NCBI GenBank assembly: GCA_900764755.1
Contig: CAAFPE010000006.1
Coordinates: 1-64,000 of the forward strand
Source: an uncultured Oscillospiraceae bacterium
GTDB taxonomy: Bacteria > Bacillota > Clostridia > Oscillospirales > Oscillospiraceae
Direction: 5' to 3'
Length of the DNA stretch: 64,000 bases
Shown here: positions 26,091 to 35,109 of the stretch, piece by piece
Numbering within the stretch: the first letter of the stretch is position 1
How the letters are laid out: every line of letters starts with the position of its first letter
The notes under the pieces: model-generated
The model's database searches: none
The model's input: only the letters and a program-made list of their open reading frames with translations
Told to the model about the DNA's origin: nothing
Position numbers and translations under genes: made by a program

Positions 26091-27977
26091 GTGAACAAAA
26101 AGCAGAAAAAGATGCTTGCCCGGATCGTCCTGGCGGCAGTCCTGGTGGTGGTCCTGGGTTTGCTCCCCGTCCAGGGACTGCCCCGGCTGGCCCTGTATCT
26201 GCTTACCTATCTGGTGATCGGGTCTGACATTCTGAGAAAGGCCGGCAGGGGGATCTGGAACCGGCAGGTCTTTGATGAAAGCTTCCTGATGGCTGTGGCC
26301 ACCATCGGGGCCTTCGCCCTGGCCATCTACTCCCGCAGCGGGGACTACACCGAGGCCATCGCGGTCATGCTGTTCTATCAGGTGGGCGAGCTGTTCCAGA
26401 GCTATGCCGTGGGCAAGAGCCGGAAGAGCATCAGCGCCCTGATGGACATCCGCCCGGACTACGCCAATATCGAGCGGGACGGACAGCTGGAGCAGATCGA
26501 TCCGGACGAGGTGGCTGTGGGCAGCATCATCGTGGTCCGGCCCGGCGAGAAGGTCCCCCTGGACGGCCAGGTCATCGAGGGCAGTTCCACCCTGAACACC
26601 AGCGCCCTCACCGGCGAGAGCCTGCCGCGGGAGGTCCAGGAGGGGGAGACGGTCATCAGCGGCTGCATCAACATGACCGGCGTACTGAAGCTCCGTACCA
26701 CCAAGGAGTTCGGAGAGTCTACCGTCTCCAAGATCCTGGATCTGGTGGAGAACGCCAGTTCCCGCAAGTCCAAATCTGAGGACTTCATCTCCAAGTTCGC
26801 CCGGATCTACACTCCGGCGGTATGCTACGCAGCTCTGGCCTTGGCCGTTCTGCCGCCGCTGGGACAAATGCTGTTTCTGGGTGCGGCCCCCGCCTGGGGC
26901 ACCTGGCTCTACCGGGCCCTCACCTTCCTGGTCATCAGCTGCCCCTGCGCCCTGGTCATCAGTATCCCCCTGAGTTTCTTCGCCGGTCTGGGCGGAGCCA
27001 GTAGGGAGGGCGTGCTCATCAAGGGCTCCAACTATCTGGAGACACTGGCCCAGACCCGATATGTGGTCTTTGACAAAACGGGCACCCTCACCCGGGGCGT
27101 ATTCGAAGTCAACGACGTCCACCACAACAAAATAAGCCAGGAGCAGCTGCTGGAGTACGCTGCCTTGGCGGAGAGCGCCTCCTCCCATCCCATCAGCAAA
27201 AGCCTGCAACGAGCCTACGGCCGGGAAATCGACCGCAGCCGGGTTACGGACATCCAGGAGATCAGCGGCCACGGTGTCACTGCACAGGTGGACGGCATTC
27301 TGGTGGCCGCGGGCAATGACAAGCTGATGCGGCGGCTGGGGCTGGAGCCCATCCCCTGCCACAGCGTAGGCACCATCATTCATATCGCGGTGGACGGGGC
27401 CTACGCAGGCCACATCGTCATATCCGATGTGGTAAAGGAGCACTCCAAAGAGGCCATCCAGAAGCTGAAGGCCGCAGGGGTAAAGCAGACCGTCATGTTG
27501 ACCGGCGACGCCTGCCAGGTGGCCGAGGCGGTAGCCGCCCAGCTTGGTGTGGACCAGGTGTACAGCGAGCTGCTGCCCGCTGACAAGGTCTCCAAGGTGG
27601 AGGAACTGCTGGAGCACAAGGGCCAGAAGGAAAAGCTGGCCTTCGTGGGGGACGGCATCAACGATGCCCCGGTGCTGTCCCGGGCGGACATCGGCATTGC
27701 CATGGGGGCCATGGGCTCAGACGCCGCCATTGAGGCAGCTGATGTGGTGCTGATGGACGATGACCCAATGAAAATCGCCAAGGCCATCCGAATCTCCCGC
27801 AAGTGCATCCGCATCGTCTATCAGAACATCGCCTTTGCCCTGCTGGTCAAATTCGCCTGTATGGCCCTGGGGGCTGTGGGTATCGCCAATATGTGGCTGG
27901 CCATCTTCGCCGATGTAGGCGTGATGGTGCTGGCCATTCTCAACGCCATCCGTGCCCTGTTTGTACACAGGCTGTGA
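26091..27977 (+). CDS. Zn/Cd/Pb-type P1B-ATPase (ZntA/CadA-like)
   Basis: A 628-residue heavy-metal efflux ATPase. It has the CPC membrane motif (284-286), the actuator TGES, the phosphorylation site DKTGTLT (Asp 328), the HP motif SSHP, and MLTGD and GDGINDAP. Near the end, LLVKF and FADVG carry the Lys and Asp typical of the P1B-2 (Zn/Cd/Pb) class, so zinc or cadmium export is inferred. It has no N-terminal HMA domain; that function is provided by the small protein upstream. The GTG at 26091 is chosen because GGAGGAGGGG precedes it by about 6 bases. Divergent ArsR probably regulates it. Confidence 0.93.
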   Translation: MNKKQKKMLARIVLAAVLVVVLGLLPVQGLPRLALYLLTYLVIGSDILRKAGRGIWNRQVFDESFLMAVATIGAFALAIYSRSGDYTEAIAVMLFYQVGELFQSYAVGKSRKSISALMDIRPDYANIERDGQLEQIDPDEVAVGSIIVVRPGEKVPLDGQVIEGSSTLNTSALTGESLPREVQEGETVISGCINMTGVLKLRTTKEFGESTVSKILDLVENASSRKSKSEDFISKFARIYTPAVCYAALALAVLPPLGQMLFLGAAPAWGTWLYRALTFLVISCPCALVISIPLSFFAGLGGASREGVLIKGSNYLETLAQTRYVVFDKTGTLTRGVFEVNDVHHNKISQEQLLEYAALAESASSHPISKSLQRAYGREIDRSRVTDIQEISGHGVTAQVDGILVAAGNDKLMRRLGLEPIPCHSVGTIIHIAVDGAYAGHIVISDVVKEHSKEAIQKLKAAGVKQTVMLTGDACQVAEAVAAQLGVDQVYSELLPADKVSKVEELLEHKGQKEKLAFVGDGINDAPVLSRADIGIAMGAMGSDAAIEAADVVLMDDDPMKIAKAIRISRKCIRIVYQNIAFALLVKFACMALGAVGIANMWLAIFADVGVMVLAILNAIRALFVHRL

Positions 27978-27988
27978 GATGCTGAAAA

Positions 27989-28023
27989 GCCGGCTGGACC
28001 GCGTATTGCGGTCCCGCCGGTTC
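27989..28023 (+). terminator. probable terminator of the metal-export operon
   Basis: GCCGGCTGGACCGC pairs imperfectly with GCGGTCCCGCCGGTT, 12 bases past the stop. The T-run is weak. The remaining ~185 bases up to the eno terminator hold no feature I can name. Confidence 0.6.
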
Positions 28024-28209
28024 AGTTTCTCAAAATCTGGTGAGCGACGAGATCCAATGGAATGATGCTGTTTCCGGCGATGAGTGGCGCTGGAAATGAC
28101 ACTTTCAGGGCAGAAGAGATGGAGAATGTCAAAGGAGCGCCTTCTTTCCCTATCAAGATCGATGTGCTGGATCGTGACAGGAACTCCAGAGAGCGGGAAG
28201 GAGAAAAAC

Positions 28210-28236
28210 GCAGAGCCGCCCCTTAGGCGGCTCTGC
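28210..28236 (-). terminator. intrinsic terminator of the glycolytic cluster
   Basis: A perfect 11-bp stem GCAGAGCCGCC/GGCGGCTCTGC with a 5-base loop, then GTTTTTC on the minus strand, 16 bases past eno. Confidence 0.9.
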
Positions 28237-28252
28237 AAGCGCAATATTTAGC

Positions 28253-29665
<1,413 letters not shown>

Positions 29666-31180
29666 TCAGTTTGTGATCAGGGTTTCGCCATCCATCTCAG
29701 CGGGCTTTTCCAGGCCCATGAGGTCCAGCATGGTGGGGGCAATGTCGGCCAGACGGCCATCCCGCAGCTGGACGCTGGCACCCACGATATAGAAGGGGAC
29801 CAGATTGGTGGTATGGGCGGTGAAGGGTTCGCCGTTGGCGTCGGCCATCCGTTCAGCGTTGCCGTGGTCGGCAGTAATGAGGGAGACACCGCCCATTTTG
29901 GAGGTGGCCTCCACCACACGGTTGACACACTCATCCACGGTGGATACGGCCTTGCAGGCAGCGTCATAGACGCCGGTGTGACCCACCATGTCGCAGTTGG
30001 CGAAGTTCAGGATGACCACGTCATAGGCGCCGCTCTCGATCCGTTTCACAGCCTCCTCAGTGACCTGATAGGCGGACATCTCCGGCTGCAGATCATAGGT
30101 GGCCACCTTGGGGGAGGGGATCAAACAGCGGTCCTCGCCGGGGAACACCTCCTCCACGCCGCCGTTGAAGAAGAAGGTGACATGGGCGTATTTTTCCGTT
30201 TCTGCAATGCGCAGCTGAGTCAGGCCCAGCTTGCTGATATACTCTCCGAAGGTGTTGACCAGCTTCTGGTGGGGGTAGGCCACCGTGACGTTCGGGAGGG
30301 TGGCGTCGTACTCCGTGGTGCACACAAAGTCCACAGAGAGGAATCCGGTCCGGCGCTGGATGTCCGTGAAGTCCTCGTCCACAAAGCAGCGGGAGATCTC
30401 ACGGGCACGGTCAGGGCGGAAGTTGAAGAAGATGATGGAGTCGTTGTCCCGGATCTGTGCATTCTTGGCGCACACCACGGGGACGACAAACTCGTCGGTC
30501 ACCCCGGCGTCATAGGACTTCTGAACGGCCTCGGCGGCGTCGGCCTCGAAGGCTCCCTCACCGCAGGCGATGGCGTCATAGGCCTTCTGCACCCGGTCCC
30601 AGCGCTTGTCCCGGTCCATGGCATAGTAGCGGCCCATGACTGTGGCGATCTGCCCCACGCCCAGCTTCCGGATCTCAGCCTGAAGCTGCTCCACATAGCT
30701 CTTTCCGGAGCTGGGGGGCACATCGCGGCCGTCCAGGAAGCAGTGGACGTAGACCTTTTCCAGGCCCTGCTCCTTAGCCATCTTCAGCAGTGCAAACAGG
30801 TGGGTGATGTGGCTGTGAACGCCGCCGTCAGACAGCAGGCCCATCAGATGGAGGGCAGAGCCCCACTCACGGCAGTTGGACATGGCATCCAGATAAGCGG
30901 AATTTTTGAAAAACTCACCGCTCTCGATGTCGCGGCTGATGTGGGGCAGGTCCTGAAAGACCACTCGGCCGGCCCCCATATTGGTGTGGCCCACCTCGCT
31001 GTTGCCCATCTGGCCCTCCGGCAGGCCTACGTCCAAGCCGGAGGCGGACAGCCGGCAGCCAGGGAAATCCCGAAAGATCCGGTCCAGGTTGGGGGTGGAG
31101 GCATTGACCACTGCGTTGCCAGCAGAGGGACCCTCCAGCCCGAACCCGTCCATGATGATCAAAGTAGTCGGTGTTTTCAT
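29666..31180 (-). CDS. gpmI: 2,3-bisphosphoglycerate-independent phosphoglycerate mutase
   Basis: A 504-residue Mn-dependent mutase of the alkaline phosphatase superfamily that interconverts 3- and 2-phosphoglycerate. The start IIMDGFGL and the GNSEVGHTNMGAGR segment containing the phosphorylated serine are present, as are DGRDVPPSSG and, near the end, TADHGNAERM (metal ligands). Full length for the family. The ATG follows AGGAG by 9 bases. The ~470-base spacer before it contains the decayed tpiA copy. Confidence 0.97.
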   Translation of the reverse strand: MKTPTTLIIMDGFGLEGPSAGNAVVNASTPNLDRIFRDFPGCRLSASGLDVGLPEGQMGNSEVGHTNMGAGRVVFQDLPHISRDIESGEFFKNSAYLDAMSNCREWGSALHLMGLLSDGGVHSHITHLFALLKMAKEQGLEKVYVHCFLDGRDVPPSSGKSYVEQLQAEIRKLGVGQIATVMGRYYAMDRDKRWDRVQKAYDAIACGEGAFEADAAEAVQKSYDAGVTDEFVVPVVCAKNAQIRDNDSIIFFNFRPDRAREISRCFVDEDFTDIQRRTGFLSVDFVCTTEYDATLPNVTVAYPHQKLVNTFGEYISKLGLTQLRIAETEKYAHVTFFFNGGVEEVFPGEDRCLIPSPKVATYDLQPEMSAYQVTEEAVKRIESGAYDVVILNFANCDMVGHTGVYDAACKAVSTVDECVNRVVEATSKMGGVSLITADHGNAERMADANGEPFTAHTTNLVPFYIVGASVQLRDGRLADIAPTMLDLMGLEKPAEMDGETLITN

Positions 31181-31222
31181 ATTCGTTGTCTCCTATTTTC
31201 ATGGTCCGAAGGACACCTGATT

Positions 31223-31246
31223 CCCCCCTCGGAGAGCGGAGGGGGG
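31223..31246. terminator. hairpin upstream of gpmI
   Basis: CCCCCCTC/GAGGGGGG with an 8-base loop. It may limit read-through from tpiA into gpmI, or be a processing site. No T-run. Confidence 0.4.
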
Positions 31247-31325
31247 CACACGGTGGGATGCTGGTCCCCGTCCGTGAGAGCCGATGTGCTGCGCTGCGGC
31301 CATGTTCCGAAAAATGTTCGGTTTG

Positions 31326-31513
31326 TTACTCCTGATTGGCAGCGTTGATGATCTGCACGAAGTCGGCGGGCTTTCGTCGCCTCAAAGTCCGCCAGGCTCC
31401 GTTTCCGCCGAGCGAAAACTTTGCCACGCTCCCTTGCGGCTCCTTTCCGAATGGGACCCGCTTTGCTGGGCTCCCATTCGGCCGAAAGCTGCTCCGCCGA
31501 TCAGGCCGCCGTC
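31326..31513 (-). pseudogene. decayed duplicate of the tpiA 3' end
   Basis: Bases 31326-31373 are identical to 31650-31697 (48 bp, the last 16 codons of tpiA with its stop). Bases 31491-31513 are identical to 31705-31727 (23 bp). In tpiA the two blocks are 7 bases apart; here they are split by a 117-base insertion. In the tpiA frame the minus strand still ends in KPADFVQIINAANQE, but the rest has no relation to TpiA. This is a broken partial tandem duplication, not a working gene. Confidence 0.8.
31429..31481. repeat. hairpin repeat unit A inside the duplicated tpiA tail
   Basis: CTCCCTTGCGGCTCC followed by a hairpin (CCGAATGGGA.../...TCCCATTCGG) whose loop reads CCCGCTTTGCTGGG. The same plan is repeated in unit B at 31570. 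Confidence 0.6.
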
Positions 31514-31649
31514 TCGTTGTCGCAAAGTCCGTTTCGTATGGGATACCCTGTCGGGCATCCCATACTGCACTCCCTTGCGCCTCCTCCCCACACGCGACCC
31601 ATTTCATTGGGCTCGCGCGGGGACCCCGGATACGATGTGTCCGGCTGGA
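31514..31649. repeat. hairpin repeat unit B and spacer
   Basis: It contains a GTATGGGA/TCCCATAC hairpin, then CTCCCTTGCGCCTCC (31570-31584) and a CGCGA/TCGCG hairpin (31593-31617) with loop CCCATTTCATTGGG. This is a clear variant of unit A. With unit A and the duplicate it fills the gene-free stretch 31181-31649. Confidence 0.55.
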
Positions 31650-32423
31650 TTACTCCTGATTGGCAGCGTTGATGATCTGCACGAAGTCGGCGGGCTTCAG
31701 GGAGGCTCCGCCGATCAGGCCGCCGTCCACATCGGGCTGAGCCAGCAGCTCGGCGGCATTCTTGGCATTCATGGAGCCGCCGTACTGGATGGTAACAGAG
31801 CGGGCCACATGGGCGCCATACAGCTTGCGGATGACGGCACGGATGGCCTGGCAGACCTCGCCGGCCTGCTCAGCGGTGGCGGTCTTGCCGGTGCCGATGG
31901 CCCACAGGGGCTCGTAGGCAATGACCACATGGCGCATCTTATCAGCGGGAACACCGGCCAGGGCACACTTGACCTGGTAGGCGATCAGCTCCATGGTGAC
32001 CCCCAACTCACGCTGCTCCAGGCTCTCACCCACGCAGATGATGGGGTACAGGCCGGCATTGATGGCGGCGTGGACCTTCTTGTTGACGGTGAAGTCGGTC
32101 TCATTGTAGTACTGGCGGCGCTCGGAGTGGCCGATGATGACGTACTTGGCCCCCGCCTCCTTGATCATCTCGGCGGTGATCTCGCCGGTGTAGGCGCCGT
32201 GGTCCTCATAGTGGCAGGTCTCTGCGCCAATGGCGATGTGACAGTCCTTGAACAGGCGGACAGCACTGGTAATGTTCACAGCGGGGACACACAGCACTAC
32301 GCTGCACCACTTGCCCTTGGGCATGATGGGCTTGAGCTCCTCGGCAAAGGCCTTGGTCTGGGAAAGGGTATTGTTCATCTTCCAGTTTCCGGCGATGATG
32401 GTCTTACGGTAACGGCGATTCAT
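31650..32423 (-). CDS. tpiA: triosephosphate isomerase
   Basis: A 257-residue TIM-barrel enzyme interconverting dihydroxyacetone phosphate and glyceraldehyde 3-phosphate. The substrate lysine region AGNWKMN, the electrophilic His in IIGHSERR, the catalytic Glu in YEPLWAIGTG, and the phosphate-binding IQYGGSMN and GLIGGASL loops are all intact. The ATG at 32423 follows TTGGAGAGAAG. Its last 48 bases are repeated exactly 276 bases downstream (in its own direction) at the decayed copy. Confidence 0.97.
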   Translation of the reverse strand: MNRRYRKTIIAGNWKMNNTLSQTKAFAEELKPIMPKGKWCSVVLCVPAVNITSAVRLFKDCHIAIGAETCHYEDHGAYTGEITAEMIKEAGAKYVIIGHSERRQYYNETDFTVNKKVHAAINAGLYPIICVGESLEQRELGVTMELIAYQVKCALAGVPADKMRHVVIAYEPLWAIGTGKTATAEQAGEVCQAIRAVIRKLYGAHVARSVTIQYGGSMNAKNAAELLAQPDVDGGLIGGASLKPADFVQIINAANQE

Positions 32424-32510
32424 TTCTGCTTCTCTCCAATCTTTGATATAGGGTATCGGGGTGGGAGCGGCAGGTGCGCACACGGAGGGGACGGTGTCCC
32501 GGCGGCGTGC

Positions 32511-32537
32511 ACAGCATTGGCTCCCGGATCATGCTGT
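32511..32537 (-). terminator. weak hairpin between pgk and tpiA
   Basis: ACAGCAT/ATGCTGT with a 13-base loop just past the pgk stop. No T-run follows, so pgk and tpiA can still be co-transcribed. Confidence 0.3.
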
Positions 32538-32545
32538 GTGGAAAA

Positions 32546-33817
32546 TCACTTGTCCAACAGACAGGCCACACCGGGCAGTTCCTTGCCCTCCAGGAACTCC
32601 AGGGAGGCGCCGCCGCCGGTGGAGATGTGGGTCATCTTGTCGGCATAGCCCAGCTGCTGCACCGCGGCGGCGCTGTCGCCGCCGCCGATGATGGTGATGG
32701 CATCCGTCTTGGACAGGGCCTCGGCCACGGCCTCGGTGCCCTTGGCGAAGGCGGGGAACTCAAACACGCCCATGGGGCCGTTCCAGATCACGGTACCGGC
32801 ATCGGCCACGGCGGAGCAGTACAGCTTCACCGTCTCGGGGCCGATGTCCAGGCCCTCCCAGCCGTCGGGGATCTCACCGGCCTTTACCACCTGGCTATTG
32901 GCATCGGGGGCGAACTTGTCGGCGCACACGGTGTCCACGGGGAGCAGGAGCTTGACGCCCTTGTCCTTAGCCTTCTGGAGCATCTCGCGGGAGTAGTCCA
33001 TCCAGTCGGCCTCCAGCAGGGAGCCGCCGATCCTGCCGCCCTGGGCGGCGGAGAAGGTATAGGCCATGCCGCCACCGATGATGATGGTGTCGGCGATCTC
33101 CAGCAGGTTGTTGATGACGCCGATCTTGGAGGACACCTTGGAGCCGCCCAGGATGGCCACCAGGGGGCGCTTGGGGCTGGCCAGCGCGCCGCCGATGATC
33201 TCCAGCTCCTTCTGGATCAGGAAGCCGGACACGGCGGGGAGGTAGTCAGCCACGCCGGCCGTGGAGGCGTGGGCGCGGTGGACCGCGCCGAAGGCGTCGG
33301 ACACATAAACCTCAGCCAGGCCGGCCATAGCCTTGGCCAGGGCGGGGTCATTCTTGGTCTCACCCTTTTCAAAGCGGGTGTTTTCCAGCAGGAGGATCTG
33401 ACCGGGCTGGAGGGCGGCGGCTTTGGCCAGGGCGTCGGGGCCCACTACGTCGGCGGCCATGATGACCTCGCGGCCCAGCAGCTCGCTCAGGCGGGCGGCC
33501 ACCGGCTTCAGGGACAGCTCTGCCAGGGATTTCTTCCACTTCTCCTCGGTGAGGGTGGCGGGATCCTTCCCCTTCTCGGTCTGCTTCTTCACATAGGACT
33601 CAAAGGTGGGGTTAGGCTTGCCCATGTGGGAGCAGGCGATGACGGCAGCGTTGTGGTCCAGCAGATACTGAATGGTAGGCAGGGCGGCGCGGATGCGCTT
33701 GTCATCCGTGATGACGCCGCTGCCATCCTTGGCCATAGGGACATTGAAATCGCAGCGGAGAAGGACCTTCTTGCCGGCGACGTCGATGTCCTGAACTGTT
33801 TTCTTGTTGTAGTTCAT
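32546..33817 (-). CDS. pgk: phosphoglycerate kinase
   Basis: A 423-residue kinase making ATP from 1,3-bisphosphoglycerate. The N-terminal [10 protein letters not shown] signature, the SHMGKPN segment, [12 protein letters not shown] and the nucleotide-binding GGGDSAAAV near the C-terminus are present. It is about 25 residues longer than the usual ~395, with an extended [13 protein letters not shown] stretch in the N-domain. The ATG at 33817 follows GAGAGGAG. It is the first gene of the pgk-tpiA-gpmI-eno cluster. Confidence 0.97.
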   Translation of the reverse strand: MNYNKKTVQDIDVAGKKVLLRCDFNVPMAKDGSGVITDDKRIRAALPTIQYLLDHNAAVIACSHMGKPNPTFESYVKKQTEKGKDPATLTEEKWKKSLAELSLKPVAARLSELLGREVIMAADVVGPDALAKAAALQPGQILLLENTRFEKGETKNDPALAKAMAGLAEVYVSDAFGAVHRAHASTAGVADYLPAVSGFLIQKELEIIGGALASPKRPLVAILGGSKVSSKIGVINNLLEIADTIIIGGGMAYTFSAAQGGRIGGSLLEADWMDYSREMLQKAKDKGVKLLLPVDTVCADKFAPDANSQVVKAGEIPDGWEGLDIGPETVKLYCSAVADAGTVIWNGPMGVFEFPAFAKGTEAVAEALSKTDAITIIGGGDSAAAVQQLGYADKMTHISTGGGASLEFLEGKELPGVACLLDK

Positions 33818-33942
33818 GGTGGTGAAAACTCCTCTCTTCACAGACCTTGGACAAGGTAACATATAGTGTATGGGTCAGATCCCGCGCCGCCGGAACGGCG
33901 AAGGAATGCTGCTGAAGTGGGGATAAGGGATCGAACGGCGGA

Positions 33943-34428
33943 TCATGTCTCCGTCATCTCGCCTGTACCGGACAGGCCGGGGAAGCCCTGCTGGCGCAGT
34001 GCCTCATAGGTCAGGATGGCCACCGAGTTGGACAGGTTCAGGCTGCGGGCGTCCTCCCGCATGGGGATGCGGATGCAGCGCTCCCGGTGAGCCTGACGGA
34101 ACCACTGAGGCAGTCCGGCGGTCTCTTTGCCGAAAAACAGGAAGCAGTTGTCTTGAAATGCGGCCTGGGTATAGTCCCGGGGGGCCTTGGTGGTGGCCAG
34201 CCAAAGGTCGGGGGCGGGGTGCTGGGCAAAAAAGTGCTCCAGATTGGGATAGACACGCAGATCCACCATGGGCCAGTAGTCCAGCCCGGCCCGGCGGACT
34301 GCCTTCTCGCTGATGTCAAAGCCCAGTGGCTCGATCAGGTGGAGGCGGCTGCGGGTGGCGGCGCAGGTACGGGCAATATTGCCGCAGTTTTGGGGAATTT
34401 CAGGTTCTACAAGCACGATATTCAGCAC
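33943..34428 (-). CDS. trmL: tRNA (cytidine/uridine-34-2'-O)-methyltransferase
   Basis: A 161-residue SPOUT-family enzyme that methylates the ribose at wobble position 34 of some tRNA-Leu species. Motifs are VEPEIPQNCGNIARTC at the N-terminus, FFGKETAGLP and the knot-forming IPMREDARSLNLSNSVAI. Length matches TrmL. It has its own promoter and lies 125 bases upstream of pgk. tRNA-Leu(GAG) is also encoded in this window, though the known targets are the CAA and UAA isoacceptors. Confidence 0.94.
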   Translation of the reverse strand: MLNIVLVEPEIPQNCGNIARTCAATRSRLHLIEPLGFDISEKAVRRAGLDYWPMVDLRVYPNLEHFFAQHPAPDLWLATTKAPRDYTQAAFQDNCFLFFGKETAGLPQWFRQAHRERCIRIPMREDARSLNLSNSVAILTYEALRQQGFPGLSGTGEMTET

Positions 34429-34457
34429 GGTGGGCCCTCCCTTGCGTATCGGGTTAC

Positions 34458-34486
34458 ATTGTATTCCAAAACAGAAAGAAATTCAA
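34458..34486 (-). promoter_or_regulatory. sigma-A promoter of trmL
   Basis: On the minus strand: TTGAAT (34481-34486), a 17-base spacer and TACAAT (34458-34463). Confidence 0.75.
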
Positions 34487-34921
34487 CTATAAAATGGTCG
34501 AAAAATCACAAAAAAATCAAAAAATCCCCCGAAAAAGTTGGAGAGCAGTTCTGAATTGTAAAAATGAAAAAATAAGAACTGCCTAACTGGGAAAGATTTC
34601 GGCATTGTGCTGAACTTGGGCAGGAAGAAAAACAGCTTAGGGGAAGGCTTCAAGGTGGAGTCAGCGGACTGTATCGGAGTCCGGAGAGGGGGGATGGAAC
34701 AAAAACGAAGAGAGAGTCGGATGAAGCGGCTGGTTTTCCAGGTCTATGGATCTGATTGTGACAAATCACGAAAAGATTTTACAAGTCTGCTCCTGCCAGA
34801 TCGCTGTTTGAAAGCTCCTCTGCATAGAAAATGATAGGTCCAGCGAAGTCAGAGAGGGAGAAGGTCTGTTGAAACGAGGTTTGTTTGGCCTGTCGAAATG
34901 TTAAAGAAGAACAAAATATCG
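34487..34921. other. AT-rich gene-poor stretch
   Basis: Markedly lower GC than its surroundings and A-rich around 34490-34590. It holds an inverted repeat GCAGTTCT/AGAACTGC (34545-34582) with a 22-base loop. A short frame from the ATG at 34694, after GGGGGG, would encode about 46 basic residues, but nothing supports it as a gene. I see no RNA or repeat family. Confidence 0.4.
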
Positions 34922-34950
34922 TTGACAATGGAACAATATATAGATACAAT
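34922..34950 (+). promoter_or_regulatory. sigma-A promoter of the M20-SLH gene
   Basis: TTGACA (34922-34927), a 17-base spacer and TACAAT (34945-34950). It is followed by a leader of about 150 nt with no obvious structure. Confidence 0.85.
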
Positions 34951-35109
34951 GTACAAGGATGGAGGCGGCTCACAAATGAAAGGACAAGCAGCGCTGTGTG
35001 CTCTTTAAATATGCTGCCCAATGGGAAGGCAGTCCTGCTGCCTGCAATTTGTTGGAGTGAGAACGGAGCTTGATTTCATCGAGAATGATCTGTTAAAGGA
35101 GGTCCCCCA

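Noticed and set aside
34607..34834. 75-codon frame in the AT-rich gap
   Set aside because: No ribosome site, no family features, composition close to random.
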